The notes: a model not told the origin generated them from the sequence alone. Numbered from the stretch's first letter, positions 10,201 to 20,611 are shown. The stretch: DNA of 64,000 nt from Stagnimonas sp965279705 (GCA_965279705.1 OZ257257.1:2418001-2482000), one strand, 5' to 3'. Translations and numbers: made by a program.

Positions 10201-10629
10201 GTCGACAGCTCGCTCGAACGTCTGCAGATCAAGGTCACTGGTCTCACGCCGGGCAAGCACTTCGTCACCGTCAGCGGCCGTCGCCTGCCTCTCACGCCCA
10301 CCGGCACGCAAGGTGAATACGTGGCGGGTCTGCGCTACCGCGCCTGGCAGCCCTCCAGCTGTTTGCACCCCACGATTGGCGTGCATACGCCGCTGATCTT
10401 CGACCTCTACGATGCTTGGGCAAAGCGGGCGGTGGCGGGTTGCACGTATCACGTCATGCATCCGGCGGGTCGCAGCTACGACAGCTTTCCGGTCAACGCC
10501 TATGAGGCCGAGGCGCGTCGTCTGGCGCGGTTCTCGACCCTGGGGCACACGCCTGGGGACTACTGGCCGAGTGTGGAAAAAACCAATGCGGAGTATCCGC
10601 TGACGCTCGACCTGCGGCGCGCGCAGTAA
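7252..10629 (+). CDS. Transglutaminase-like/DUF2126 giant protein
   Basis: Single 1125-residue polypeptide. Residues 1-85 match the bacterial transglutaminase N-terminal beta domain, and residues about 150-260 the transglutaminase/protease core with an apparent triad C180 (GSCRDS), H229 (DLHAWCE) and D245 (GLDPTSG). From about residue 280 to the end is the long DUF2126 region, which includes MGGEPTFIS and HGQGKWYPGEQLPRWA. Such proteins are cytoplasmic, commonly neighbour circularly permuted ATP-grasp and alpha-E proteins, and are suspected of building or cleaving an unknown peptide. None of those partners is beside it here. The ATG at 7252 has only an A-rich leader. The family assignment is firm; the substrate is unknown. 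Confidence 0.9.
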   Translation: MSIHAAIHHVTDYRYEKPVTMGPQLIRLRPAPHSRTAVLSYALKIEPAKHFLNWQQDAFGNWLARVVFPEPITEFKVTVDCVADMAVYNPFDFFVEEYAENYPFTYQGELVEDLKPYLRKEAGGKKFAALLAALPRDRQRMVDFLVALNARLQNDVAYTIRMEPGVQTPEETLTKASGSCRDSGWLLVQLLRHLGYAARFVSGYLIQLTPDQKSLDGPSGTEVDFTDLHAWCEVYLPGAGWVGLDPTSGLFCGEGHIPLCATPEPSSAAPVSGGFTYARGEKDPPMEIAFGHEMKVSRLRETPRITKPYTEEQWAAIQKLGDAVDARLVAGDVRLTMGGEPTFISIDDFQAAEWNTAAVGPTKQKLANDLLLRLRKEFAPGALLTHGQGKWYPGEQLPRWAYAMYWRKDMEPILRAGVIESTVPAYDKPAPHTDTGRVHAERVKSAGLLIRGIAARLKINPDNALPAYEDAFYYLHRERQLPPNVSTLDSKLKDEEERARLAQVFERGLDVPRGYVMPVQRWQSKAWISEKWKPRTGRLQLMPGDSPVGFRLPLESLPHVPAESYPYLHEADPFAIRNALPRRFNQPFLQLPKVEQDQRRSKQRLLTDELLAANSGKSYLDGTVRTAMTVEPRGDHLYVFMPPTADADDYLELIAVVEDTAAELRVPVRIEGYPPPNDPRLEVLKITPDPGVIEVNVQPAASWKELNHIVSTVYEQARLTRLTSEKFLVDGRSVGSGGGAHIVVGGATAEDSPFLRRPDMLGSLVRFWQNHPSLSYFFSGLFIGPTSQHPRVDEARDANLYELEIALAQLPKRGSADVPLWVVDRILRHLLTDLTGNTHRSEICIDKLYSPDSATGRLGLVEFRGFEMPPHARMSLAQQLLLRALIAKFWETPYEGELVRWGTTLHDRFLLPHYLWKDLTSVLDELRRAGFAFDDAWFAPHFEFRFPAHGTMRFGEVEIELRHALECWNTLGEEPGGGGTARYVDSSLERLQIKVTGLTPGKHFVTVSGRRLPLTPTGTQGEYVAGLRYRAWQPSSCLHPTIGVHTPLIFDLYDAWAKRAVAGCTYHVMHPAGRSYDSFPVNAYEAEARRLARFSTLGHTPGDYWPSVEKTNAEYPLTLDLRRAQ

Positions 10630-10679
10630 AGATGGGCGGCAGGCGCGCACGCGTCCTGCCGAGCCCTATGCACGTGTTT

Positions 10680-11690
10680 TCACGTCACCTGAAACCGCAG
10701 GCGCCCTACCAGCTGACCACCTGCGGTGCGGATGTCGACGTGCCAGTCACCGCTCGGGTCACCGTCAAAATTTTGCTTGCGTGTCCAGGTGCGCCAGCTG
10801 CGCGCTTTTTCGCCCACACCCTGTATTTGCGCCGGAATCCGGTCGATGCAAATGTTGCCGTGGTACCAGTCAAAGCTGAGCCCCTGAGTCAGTCCGGCAG
10901 GCGCGTGGATGGCGGTGTAAGCAATCAGCCCTTCACGGCGCAGGGTGTCGCTATCAATGCGCTTGACCGCAAGACCGGGCTGCAATCCGTTCATTTCGGT
11001 CGTGACCCGCGCTTCCGTCAATCGCAGGCCTGTGGGGGGTAAGGCGGGAGCCAGCACCGTAACCACGATCAGCACGACGATGACCGGCAGGGCTGCACGC
11101 AAGCACGCTCCAATGCCCTGTACAGAACCCAGCAATCTCGGCAGCCCGGCAGCGAGGGCGACGAGAGCAACCACAGCTGCACACGGCGCAGTCAGTTCCA
11201 GTGGCAGATGCAATGCAATGGGCAGTACCACCAATGCGGCCACCCAGGTGCAATACACCTGAAAACAGACCGCCATCGCCGGCACCCGGGCGACGCGCTT
11301 CAAATAAAAGGGATCAACCGTGCTTACCAGAGCGGCTGCCATCAGCACGGCAACGAAAGCGCCATGCGCCCAATCCAGCTGCGCCGCACCCAACACGAAA
11401 GGCAGCGAAAAAAACAGCAGCTCCTGCTGAAGCGACTGGGTGACAAAGCAGGCCATGTTCTCGGAGACTCGGCCACCGCTCACCCGTTGCAGCCAGCGCC
11501 CTGCGATCGGTTCAAGCAGCAACCAGAACCAGCTCCCCAGCGCCGTAAGCGCTACGACCCTGGCCAGCGCAGGGCCGCGCTCGATCGCGACATAGCCAAT
11601 CCACCCCATGGCGAAACTGGCGATGGGCAGCAGCCACTGCCAACGCTCCAGGCGAGCCAGCAACGATGACGGTGGTGCAGCAGTCAGCAT
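10680..11690 (-). CDS. DUF5924/DUF2914 membrane protein
   Basis: Protein of 336 residues. About seven to eight hydrophobic helices cover residues 15-235, and a C-terminal soluble domain of roughly 75 residues has the DUF2914 pattern (FDWYHGN, SWRTWTRK, GDWHVDIRT, G-L-R-F). In this family the soluble part lies outside the membrane and the function is unknown. It is convergent with the DUF2126 gene and divergent from the lipoprotein at 11812. The frame is supported by membrane-protein composition throughout. Confidence 0.8.
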   Translation of the reverse strand: MLTAAPPSSLLARLERWQWLLPIASFAMGWIGYVAIERGPALARVVALTALGSWFWLLLEPIAGRWLQRVSGGRVSENMACFVTQSLQQELLFFSLPFVLGAAQLDWAHGAFVAVLMAAALVSTVDPFYLKRVARVPAMAVCFQVYCTWVAALVVLPIALHLPLELTAPCAAVVALVALAAGLPRLLGSVQGIGACLRAALPVIVVLIVVTVLAPALPPTGLRLTEARVTTEMNGLQPGLAVKRIDSDTLRREGLIAYTAIHAPAGLTQGLSFDWYHGNICIDRIPAQIQGVGEKARSWRTWTRKQNFDGDPSGDWHVDIRTAGGQLVGRLRFQVT

Positions 11691-11811
11691 GGTTTATGAC
11701 GAAGGTTGTATGAAGCGTGCTGCGTTTGTGACAGCCAAGTCTGGCTGAGGGCTGAACCCCTTGCTGCGGCAAACGGTCTATCGTGATGTCCTGCATTCAG
11801 AGGTCATTGTC

Positions 11812-12231
11812 ATGCGCTCCTCCATCGTCCGCAGCATCTCTTGTTCCGCGCTCTTTCTGGCATCTTGCGCCACGCCTCAGTCGCGTATCGAGCGCGACCC
11901 TGCTGCCTTTGCGGCACTCACTGCACAGCAGCAAGAGCGCGTGAAAAAAGGCGAAGTCGCCGTAGGTTTTGATGAGGCCACGGTGCGTCTCGCGCTAGGC
12001 GAGCCGGACCGCATCATCGAGCGTGAAACATCCGAGGGCATCAGCCAGTCGTGGGTCTATTACGCCATCGTTCCGGATAGCTACAACGCAGGATACTGCG
12101 CACAGGGTTTTCCTTACTACAGCTACCGCTATTACTGCCGACCGACCATCGTCACGCCGACGCAGTACGAAGAACGCATGCGACTGGTCTTCAAGGACGG
12201 CAAGGTCAGCTCGGTGGAACGCGCCAAATAA
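11812..12231 (+). CDS. Small outer-membrane-type lipoprotein
   Basis: Predicted lipoprotein of 139 residues. The ATG at 11812 gives a short signal ending in a lipobox LASC, so Cys18 would be lipidated; the open frame upstream adds residues that would bury the signal. The mature part has a region resembling SmpA/OmlA or BamE-like folds (GEPDRI followed by W-Y and a final VFKDGKVSSVERAK), plus a Tyr/Cys-rich loop at about 85-110 (YCAQGFPYYSYRYYC). Proteins of this kind usually sit on the inner face of the outer membrane; the exact function is not recognisable. Confident as a lipoprotein, moderate for the fold. Confidence 0.75.
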   Translation: MRSSIVRSISCSALFLASCATPQSRIERDPAAFAALTAQQQERVKKGEVAVGFDEATVRLALGEPDRIIERETSEGISQSWVYYAIVPDSYNAGYCAQGFPYYSYRYYCRPTIVTPTQYEERMRLVFKDGKVSSVERAK

Positions 12232-12298
12232 CATGGCGCTAACCCCCTCCACTGCTGAGCGATAATGTAGCCCTCAAAAAATCAATGAGGAGCTTTAC

Positions 12299-13489
12299 AT
12301 GTCGCAGCAAGACCCTGTCGTCATCGTTTCTGCCGTCCGCACGCCAATGGGCGCGCTGCAAGGCGTGTTTTCCGGGCTGACTGCCAGCCAGCTGGGCGCG
12401 GTCGCGATCAAGGCAGCCGTCGAACGTGCCGGCATTGCCCCTGCCGATGTGCAGGAAGTGATTTTTGGCAATGTGCTTGGCGCAGGCCAGGGCCAAGCCC
12501 CTGCCCGCCAAGCCATGCGTGGCGCGGGGCTGCCCGATTCCGCCAACGCCACCACCATCAACAAGATGTGCGGCTCGGGCCTCAAGGCCATCATGCTTGC
12601 GCACGACCTGATCCTGGCTGGCAGCAACGAGGTGATGGTGGCGGGCGGCATGGAGAGCATGACCAACGCGCCGCATCTGCTCACCAAGATGCGTAGCGGC
12701 ATCAAGTATGGCCATGGCGAAGTGCTCGATCACATGGCGGTCGATGGCCTCGAAGATGCCTATGAGCGCAAGACTCCGATGGGCGTGTTTGCCGAACGCA
12801 CCGCTGAAAAATACGGCTTCACCCGTGAAGCGCAGGATGCCTTCGCCATCGAGTCCCTTCGCCGCGCCAAGCAGGCGAATGAAGACGGCAGCTTTGTCGC
12901 TGAGATCGCCGTGGTTGAAGTCACCGGCCGCAAAGGCGTCGAGCAGATCAGCAAGGACGAAGGTCCCTACAAGGCGATGCCGGAGAAGATCCCGACCCTC
13001 AAACCCGCCTTCACGAAGGACGGCACCATCACGGCTGCCAACGCCTCATCCATCAACGACGGCGCAGCCGCCGTCGTATTGATGCGTGCTTCGGAAGCCG
13101 CCAAGCGGGGCCTGAAGCCGCTCGCCAAGATCGTTGCCCATGCAAGCCATGCACGGCTGCCGGCGGAGTTCACCGTTGCGCCCGTTGAGGCCATTGCCAA
13201 GGTCCTGCTCAAAGCCGGTTGGAAGAAAGAACAGGTCGATCTCTGGGAAATCAACGAAGCCTTTGCCGTCGTGACGATGGCGGCAATGAAAGAGCACAGC
13301 CTCGATCATGCCAAGGTCAACCTCCACGGCGGCGCCTGTGCACTGGGACATCCCATTGGCGCCAGCGGCGCGCGCATCGTGGCCACCTTGCTCGGTGCTC
13401 TCAAGAAAACCGGCGGCAGCAAGGGTGTGGCCTCACTTTGCATTGGCGGCGGCGAAGCAGTGGCTGTAGCGCTGGAACTGCTGGCCTAA
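12299..13489 (+). CDS. Acetyl-CoA C-acyltransferase (thiolase)
   Basis: Thiolase of 396 residues, condensing two acetyl-CoA or cleaving 3-ketoacyl-CoA. It has the acylated Cys91 in NKMCGSG, the GGMESM loop, the NEAFA motif, H351 in GHPIGASG and the base Cys381 in CIGGGEA, with no gaps. Length and motifs match AtoB/PhaA-type acetyl-CoA acetyltransferases, but sequence reading alone does not separate biosynthetic from degradative use. GAGGAGC lies 8 bases before the ATG. It is monocistronic and ends at the bidirectional terminator shared with the TonB receptor gene. Confidence 0.93.
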   Translation: MSQQDPVVIVSAVRTPMGALQGVFSGLTASQLGAVAIKAAVERAGIAPADVQEVIFGNVLGAGQGQAPARQAMRGAGLPDSANATTINKMCGSGLKAIMLAHDLILAGSNEVMVAGGMESMTNAPHLLTKMRSGIKYGHGEVLDHMAVDGLEDAYERKTPMGVFAERTAEKYGFTREAQDAFAIESLRRAKQANEDGSFVAEIAVVEVTGRKGVEQISKDEGPYKAMPEKIPTLKPAFTKDGTITAANASSINDGAAAVVLMRASEAAKRGLKPLAKIVAHASHARLPAEFTVAPVEAIAKVLLKAGWKKEQVDLWEINEAFAVVTMAAMKEHSLDHAKVNLHGGACALGHPIGASGARIVATLLGALKKTGGSKGVASLCIGGGEAVAVALELLA

Positions 13490-13570
13490 GCCACTTAAAG
13501 CACGCGACCACCGATAGAACGCTGGTCGCGTTGCTTCTCTGTTTAATCTCTCTCACTAATCATTGAGCCA

Positions 13571-13604
13571 AAAAAAACGGCGAGTCCTTAAGACTCGCCG
13601 TTTA
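13571..13604. terminator. Bidirectional terminator between thiolase and TonB receptor genes
   Basis: Perfect 12-bp inverted repeat, arms 13575-13586 and 13592-13603 (AAACGGCGAGTC and its complement), with a 5-base loop. An A-run at 13571-13577 becomes a U-tract on the minus strand, so it is a good intrinsic terminator for the receptor gene; on the plus strand only a short T-run follows. Confidence 0.9.
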
Positions 13605-13629
13605 GGTGTTGCAGTGCTGCGGTGTGGCT

Positions 13630-16600
13630 TTAGAAGTCCAGCGTCACGCTCGTGAAGAGGAAGCGACCGAGTGCGTCATAGACCTGCGGATAGGTGTTGC
13701 CGCTACCCGAGATCGAGCTGATGTTGCCGCTGTTGACAATCGGCGGCTCGTTGTCGAGCACGTTGTTGACACCGGCACGCAGGGTGTATTTCTTCTCGAA
13801 GCGGATGCTGCCAAACAGATCAAAGTAGTTCTGCGGCTTCAGCTTGTCGTCGCGGTTGTTGCTCAGACCAACGCCATCCGTCTTGACACCACCGATGTAG
13901 CGCCAGGCGAGTGACAGCGAGCTGTCCATCCACGGCAGCTGCCAGGTGTTGCGCAGCTTGTGGCGGTAGGACGAGACCGGCGCGCCGCACTGGGTGCCGT
14001 ATTTGCCTTTGCACTCATACGTGGAGCTGGAATCACCCGGAATCGGCGTGACGTCTTGCTTCAGGTTGATCGTGCCGACGTAGTCGAGAACAAACACACC
14101 GGAGTCGCCCAGACCCAGATCAGAACCCTTGACGCGGTAGTCGGCCTTGAAGTCGATACCCGCGACCTTCAGCTGACCGGTGTTCTGCGTGGTGTCGATC
14201 ACGAAGCCATCCTGACCCAGCCACAGCGAGCCAAAGGTGTTGCCGGCGTTGGGGTCGCGATTGATCAGGTTGCAGAGCTGACCGCGCTCGTAGCAAGCCT
14301 GGAGAATCGTGTCCGCACCGTAACCACCGATGAAGCCGTCAACCTTGATGTCGAAGTAGTCGACCGAAACCGTCAGACCCTTGATGAACGTCGGGGTGAA
14401 AACGACGCCGTAGGTGTAGGTATCGGCTTCTTCGGCTTGCAGACCCGGTGAAGAACCGGTCTGGCCGTTGTACTGGCTGGCCGGGCTGGGATCAATCGCG
14501 CCATACAGGCCGGGATTGGCCCTGATCAGCGGATCGTTGGCGCACTGTGCCGCCGTGGCACCACCAGACACCACACCCGTCGCCGGATCAATGGCGCCCG
14601 AGCACGGATCGGTCGAGCCGTCCAGCTGCACATTCACAGGCGATGACAGCTCGCCAATGTTCGGGGCACGCACCGCGCGGTTGAAACTGCCGCGGAACTT
14701 GATGTCCTTCGTCGGCGCGTAGTTCAAACCAAACTTATATGCGTTGGTCGGATCAATCGAGCTGTAGTCGGAGTAGCGATAGCCGAGATCAACACTCAAC
14801 TCCTCGGCAAATTGCTGACCCTGCATGAGCGGCAATTTAGCTTCGGTATAGATTTCCTTCACATCGAAGGCACCCTTGGTATCCAGCGACGCACCGCCCT
14901 GACCCGCAAGATCACCCGACTTGAACGCCGAGTCGAACTCCGACACCGACTCTTCGTCGCGATACTCAACACCCACAGCCAGACTGAATGCGTCATCGGC
15001 AAACGGGGTCTTGATGCCAATCGGACCCGAGGTGAACGCCGAGAACACGCGCTCCTGCACCACGCCGTTGGCAAAACCATTGACGGTGAGGTAGTTCAGG
15101 GCCTGCGGCGTGACGCCGCCCACGGCAAACACGTTGTAGGGCACGCAGTTGGGATCGGTGCCGTCAATCACAGAGCGGCAGGTCGGCGCGCCGTCCGGAC
15201 CGGTCACGACGTCAATGGCGCGAATGGTGCGAACACGCGAAAACTCGCCGCGGTAGATGTTGTCGCGAATGGTCTTGCCAAACTGGTAGCTGGCGTCATA
15301 CGTCCAGTCCGCCACGAGATCACCCTTGACCCCACCCAGAATGCGGTAGGAGGTGTGGCGCAGGTCGCTGTCGCGTCCGCCGCCTTCGATGTTGCGACGG
15401 CCAATCAGGATGTCGGTGGTGTTGGTGCCGGCAGCTTCGTTCGCAAACAGTTGCGCTTCCTGAGAATCGGAAATCAACGGGTTGTCGCGGCTGATGGTGT
15501 ACTGGTCGTTGCCATAGAACGCGCCAGACGGCGCAATCACGGCATTGGTGCGGTCGTCCATGAACATGAACTGGGCATAGGCTTGGGCGTGCGAGTTGAA
15601 CTCGTAGTTGCCAAACGCACCCAGGGTGTAGCGTTCGTCGTTGCGCTGGAAGAAGTTGTAAGGATTGAAGTTGAAGGCGTCACGCGTGCCGACGTAGTTG
15701 CGGAAGGTGTTGCCAGGGCCGGTCGGATCAAGCGTGAAGTTACCGCCCGTGCCAGTGAAACGACCCGGTGCGTTGGTGGAGGAGCCGGCGCAGGCCAGTC
15801 CGTCCGTGCCGGATGCACCCAGCGAGCAGGCGCTGAAGTCGCGGGCGCCCTGGTCGATGGGGTCGATCTGGCGGTAGGTGGCGTAGGCGGTGACGTTGCC
15901 TTTGCCGTCGGCGCTGTTGGTGCCGACAACGGCCGTCAGATCCCAGGATTGGCCGTCCCACTTGTTCTTGGCAGGATTGGTGAAGTTACGGGCTGCAAGA
16001 AGTCCGTCATACGGGCCGTCGTTCTTGTGGTTGAAAATGCCGCGCTGGGCTTCAATGCGCACACCTTCAAAATCTTTCTTCATGATGAAGTTGACAACGC
16101 CGGCAACAGCGTCCGCACCGTAGGTGGCAGAGGCGCCGCCCGTCAGTACGTCAACGCGGTCAATCAGTGCGCCAGGGATGAAGTTGAGATCGGCTTCAGA
16201 GCTGCTGGGGTCGCCAGGCTGTACGCGCTTGCCGTCAATCAGCACCAAGGTGCGGGCAGAACCCAGGTCGCGCAAATCAACCGTGGCGGTGCCAGTGGCG
16301 CCGTTGGCCAAGTTGCCGCCCTGATCCGCAAATACCTGCGGAAGACTGTTGAGCAAATCCTCAACACGGGTCGTGCCCTGAAACTTGATCTCAGCGCTGT
16401 TCACCGTGGTGATCGGGCTGGAACTCGTCAAATTAGGGGACTTAATGCGAGAACCAGTGACTTGAACCTTGTCGAGCTTTACAGACTTTGAATCAACTGG
16501 AGTTGCTTCGGTCTCAGCGGGAGCAGTCGTATCGACTGCTGGCGGCGTGGCAACGGTAGCTTCTTGGGCAATAACGGCCGACGCTGCGCTCATCATGCCA

Positions 16601-16656
16601 ATGGCTAGAGTGAACGCTGAAAGTCGGCCAATGCCTCGTTCTGCATTTTGTTTCAT
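13630..16656 (-). CDS. TonB-dependent outer-membrane receptor
   Basis: Receptor of 1008 residues with a signal peptide ending near VIAQEA, a Pro/Thr/Glu-rich linker, a TonB-box-like DKVQVTG at about residue 62, a plug domain at about 75-200 (SGSARTLVLIDGKR-like and ASATYGADAVAGVVN motifs), and a large beta-barrel ending in an aromatic residue (final TLDF), the outer-membrane signature. It imports a ligand using TonB energy. The type resembles the large receptors common in xanthomonads and sphingomonads that take up carbohydrates or other organic substrates; the ligand is not evident. GGGAGATG precedes the ATG. The gene is monocistronic, with its terminator at 13571-13604. Confidence 0.93.
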   Translation of the reverse strand: MKQNAERGIGRLSAFTLAIGMMSAASAVIAQEATVATPPAVDTTAPAETEATPVDSKSVKLDKVQVTGSRIKSPNLTSSSPITTVNSAEIKFQGTTRVEDLLNSLPQVFADQGGNLANGATGTATVDLRDLGSARTLVLIDGKRVQPGDPSSSEADLNFIPGALIDRVDVLTGGASATYGADAVAGVVNFIMKKDFEGVRIEAQRGIFNHKNDGPYDGLLAARNFTNPAKNKWDGQSWDLTAVVGTNSADGKGNVTAYATYRQIDPIDQGARDFSACSLGASGTDGLACAGSSTNAPGRFTGTGGNFTLDPTGPGNTFRNYVGTRDAFNFNPYNFFQRNDERYTLGAFGNYEFNSHAQAYAQFMFMDDRTNAVIAPSGAFYGNDQYTISRDNPLISDSQEAQLFANEAAGTNTTDILIGRRNIEGGGRDSDLRHTSYRILGGVKGDLVADWTYDASYQFGKTIRDNIYRGEFSRVRTIRAIDVVTGPDGAPTCRSVIDGTDPNCVPYNVFAVGGVTPQALNYLTVNGFANGVVQERVFSAFTSGPIGIKTPFADDAFSLAVGVEYRDEESVSEFDSAFKSGDLAGQGGASLDTKGAFDVKEIYTEAKLPLMQGQQFAEELSVDLGYRYSDYSSIDPTNAYKFGLNYAPTKDIKFRGSFNRAVRAPNIGELSSPVNVQLDGSTDPCSGAIDPATGVVSGGATAAQCANDPLIRANPGLYGAIDPSPASQYNGQTGSSPGLQAEEADTYTYGVVFTPTFIKGLTVSVDYFDIKVDGFIGGYGADTILQACYERGQLCNLINRDPNAGNTFGSLWLGQDGFVIDTTQNTGQLKVAGIDFKADYRVKGSDLGLGDSGVFVLDYVGTINLKQDVTPIPGDSSSTYECKGKYGTQCGAPVSSYRHKLRNTWQLPWMDSSLSLAWRYIGGVKTDGVGLSNNRDDKLKPQNYFDLFGSIRFEKKYTLRAGVNNVLDNEPPIVNSGNISSISGSGNTYPQVYDALGRFLFTSVTLDF

Positions 16657-16945
16657 TTACATCTCCCGTACGTAGTTAACTTAGGTACCTTGGTGGTGCC
16701 ACACGTCTGGCTAAGCAATTGCCGGACCATCTGCAAAGCTTCATTTGCCTGTCATCAAACTTAAGCGTCCGTTCACGCAAGGTCAAGGCAATTAGCTTTT
16801 TTTGTGCTCATTGGACTGAACTTTTTCATCGTTCAGCAACACGCACGGGATGAGCAAGCAATCAGGTTTTATGGGCAATGCTGCAAGCCACGCACTGCTT
16901 TGCAAAAACACCTGATTTGGATTAGAGGCACGCGCCAGGCTTAAC
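16657..16945. other. Non-coding gap between lapB and the TonB receptor gene
   Basis: This 289-base stretch holds the leader of the receptor gene and the end of the lapB transcript. It contains three short palindromic hexamers near 16671-16690 (GTTAAC, TACGTA, GGTACC), probably chance. I see no supported gene; a small open frame at 16792-17031 overlaps the lapB end and lacks coding character. Confidence 0.6.
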
Positions 16946-18082
16946 TCAAAGACTGTCTTCTGCCGGCGCAACCGTGCCCCACTGCTTGCAACTTGGGCAA
17001 CGCCAAAACAGCAATGAGGGCGTGAAGCCACAGTGCGCGCACAGGTAGTGCGGACGACGGTGCAGAAGCTTCGTCAACGCATCACGAAATGACTGTACGG
17101 GCGCTGAAAGCACGCCTGCTTCTTGTGCGGGGGGCAAGCTTAAGAATTGGATCAGCCCACGCCATGAAGGCTTTTGAGCCAGCTTGTCTGCCAAATACTT
17201 TGCTTGCGCGTTGCCATCACCGATCAGTTGCGCACGGGCAAGCCATACCGCGGAGTCCAGGCCGTGATGCGCTTCCAGATGATCGAGAAAATCATGCAAG
17301 GCCTGCGGCTGCTGGTTGGCGATACAGACCCGCTCGACAGCGGGAATCACTTCCGAAAGAAAGCGTGCGTCCTGTGCAGGTACGCGGGCGTAAGCGGCGA
17401 GCGATTCGTCCCAAGACTGTGTGGATTCGTACACCTGACCCAGAAAAAGATTGGCACGCACGCAGTGGGCATCTGTATCCAGCGCACGCAATGCAAGCTT
17501 GATCGCTTGCACGGCATCGTCGCGCTGGCGGCACTCGTCGGCCAACTCAAGCAGATAGTGGGCACGGACGGTGGCGTAACTCTGGCCTTTCAAAGACTCC
17601 AACCGTTCGGCCACTTGGGTGGCTTGTTGCCAATCGCCAATCTGCTCATGGATTGGCAGCAACTGCTCGTAAGCAAGGGCATCGAAAGCAGGATGCTGTG
17701 CCGCCTTCTTCAGCACTTCTTCCGCGCGATCCAGCAGACCCGCCTTGACGCAGTCCTGCCCGAGCTCATAGAGCGCCAGCGCACGCGTATCCGGCTTTAG
17801 CTCGGGCTGTGCGAGCACGTTTTCATGCAGGCGCAAGGCACGATCAATTTCACCGCGCTTGCGGAACAAAGCGCCGAGCGTGAGGTTGAGCTCTGCGGCG
17901 GCAGGGTCACGTTCAATTGCTTTGGTCAGCGCCGCAATGGCACGGTCGGGGTTGTCCTGTGCCAGCGTGAGGCCTGCCAACATCTCAGAATCACTCAGCA
18001 CACTGCGCGGGTTACGACCCAGTGCAATGCCCAATGCAATACCCAGTGGCAGCAAGAGCCACAGTGCGAGACTTTCGAGCAC
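16946..18082 (-). CDS. lapB: LPS assembly regulator LapB (YciM)
   Basis: Inner-membrane-anchored TPR protein of 378 residues that, in E. coli, presents LpxC to FtsH and so sets lipopolysaccharide synthesis. Visible: an N-terminal membrane helix (residues 2-20), about nine TPR-like helical repeats, and a C-terminal rubredoxin-like metal knuckle with two Cys pairs (CAHC and CPSC) near residues 355-372. It uses a GTG start with GAGGG upstream, 11 bases after the lapA stop. It lies last in the long serC-to-lapB array directly after lapA, as in many gammaproteobacteria. Confidence 0.93.
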   Translation of the reverse strand: MLESLALWLLLPLGIALGIALGRNPRSVLSDSEMLAGLTLAQDNPDRAIAALTKAIERDPAAAELNLTLGALFRKRGEIDRALRLHENVLAQPELKPDTRALALYELGQDCVKAGLLDRAEEVLKKAAQHPAFDALAYEQLLPIHEQIGDWQQATQVAERLESLKGQSYATVRAHYLLELADECRQRDDAVQAIKLALRALDTDAHCVRANLFLGQVYESTQSWDESLAAYARVPAQDARFLSEVIPAVERVCIANQQPQALHDFLDHLEAHHGLDSAVWLARAQLIGDGNAQAKYLADKLAQKPSWRGLIQFLSLPPAQEAGVLSAPVQSFRDALTKLLHRRPHYLCAHCGFTPSLLFWRCPSCKQWGTVAPAEDSL

Positions 18083-18093
18083 TTACTAAACCC

Positions 18094-18384
18094 TCACTGA
18101 TCTTTCAGAGGCAGGTTGCGCAGGCTTTGTAGCTCTGCTTGCGCATCCTTGAGTTGTCGGCGAATGCGGCGAATCTCGCCCTTCAAGCCAAAGATGCGCG
18201 CCCAGCAAAGCAGTGCCGTGGATGCAGCAACAATGAAAAACTCGGCAAGCACCAGCACGATTAGCGGGACGTAAATAACCCCGGCGATGTAATTGAATGC
18301 GACGGGCTGCGAGTTGGAGAGGCAAATAGCCACGCCCAGCGCGAACGCCAAAAAAACCGTGACGATGATGAAGATGCGGATCAT
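18094..18384 (-). CDS. lapA: LapA domain inner-membrane protein (YciS)
   Basis: Protein of 96 residues with two hydrophobic helices (about 3-22 and 38-62) and a C-terminal coiled coil rich in Arg/Glu/Leu, the LapA (DUF1049) pattern. It works with LapB in LPS assembly control. Its ATG overlaps the ihfB stop by 4 bases (ATGA), indicating translational coupling. Confidence 0.9.
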   Translation of the reverse strand: MIRIFIIVTVFLAFALGVAICLSNSQPVAFNYIAGVIYVPLIVLVLAEFFIVAASTALLCWARIFGLKGEIRRIRRQLKDAQAELQSLRNLPLKDQ

Positions 18385-18704
18385 GCGAGGCTCCTTGCCG
18401 CAGCGGCTTCAGCTTCTTCCTGCGCCACGGCGTTGACCCGCTCGCGCATTTCTTTGCCCGGCTTGAAATGAGGAACATGTTTGGCGGGAATTTCTACGGG
18501 TGTGCCTGACTTGGGGTTGCGACCCACGCGCGCAGGGCGGTGATGCAAAGCAAAGCTGCCGAATCCTCGAATCTCAACCCGCGCCTGTCGCGCCAGTGCG
18601 TTGCTGATCTGGTCGAGCACCAGCTTCACGGCCAGTTCGACATCCTTCTGCATGAGGTGCGTCTGCTTGAAGGCCAGCACTTCGACGAGTTCGGATTTCG
18701 TCAT
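18381..18704 (-). CDS. ihfB: Integration host factor subunit beta
   Basis: DNA-bending protein of 107 residues that pairs with IHF alpha. It begins TKSELVEVLA and carries the HU/IHF signature (VEIRGFGSF, then R-x-GRNPKSG with the intercalating proline). The C-terminal Ala/Glu-rich tail is a little longer than in E. coli. Two ATGs are possible, 18704 and 18713; the family start MTKSE favours 18704. It lies just downstream of the rpsA terminator, the rpsA-ihfB order seen in many proteobacteria. Confidence 0.93.
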   Translation of the reverse strand: MTKSELVEVLAFKQTHLMQKDVELAVKLVLDQISNALARQARVEIRGFGSFALHHRPARVGRNPKSGTPVEIPAKHVPHFKPGKEMRERVNAVAQEEAEAAAARSLA

Positions 18705-18745
18705 GGGATTCATATAGTTATTAGAGGTTGTTAAGCCACCATAGA

Positions 18746-18779
18746 CAAAAAAAAAGGGCTGCGCAAGCGCAGCCCTTTT
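18746..18779 (-). terminator. Terminator after rpsA
   Basis: Inverted repeat with 13-bp arms (18752-18764 and 18767-18779, core GGGCTGCGC) around AA, followed on the minus strand by a run of about nine U. It starts 17 bases after the rpsA stop and precedes ihfB on the same strand, so it should separate or attenuate rpsA from ihfB-lapAB. Confidence 0.85.
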
Positions 18780-18795
18780 GATGCAACGGTGCAAC

Positions 18796-20463
<1,668 letters not shown>

Positions 20464-20611
20464 AATAGGTCTCTTTTTCCACAAACGTGTGGAGCGTTAC
20501 AGGGTTGAGTTGATGGTTCCCGCGTCGTCATGACTAGGGGCCTAGTGGGGGTAAAACCCGCGCAATCCATTGCGTGGGGCGCAGCAAAAAGAGCGTTTGC
20601 GGTTGAAGCGG

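Noticed and set aside
10636..10660. GC-rich imperfect hairpin after the DUF2126 gene
   Set aside because: GGCAGG/CCTGCC stem has a bulge and is not followed by a T-run, so a terminator call is not supported.
14812..16491. 559-codon open frame antisense to the TonB receptor
   Set aside because: The receptor reading has signal peptide, plug and barrel end; the opposite frame has no recognisable domain.
16792..17031. Small open frame after lapB
   Set aside because: Overlaps the lapB end and has no SD or recognisable sequence.
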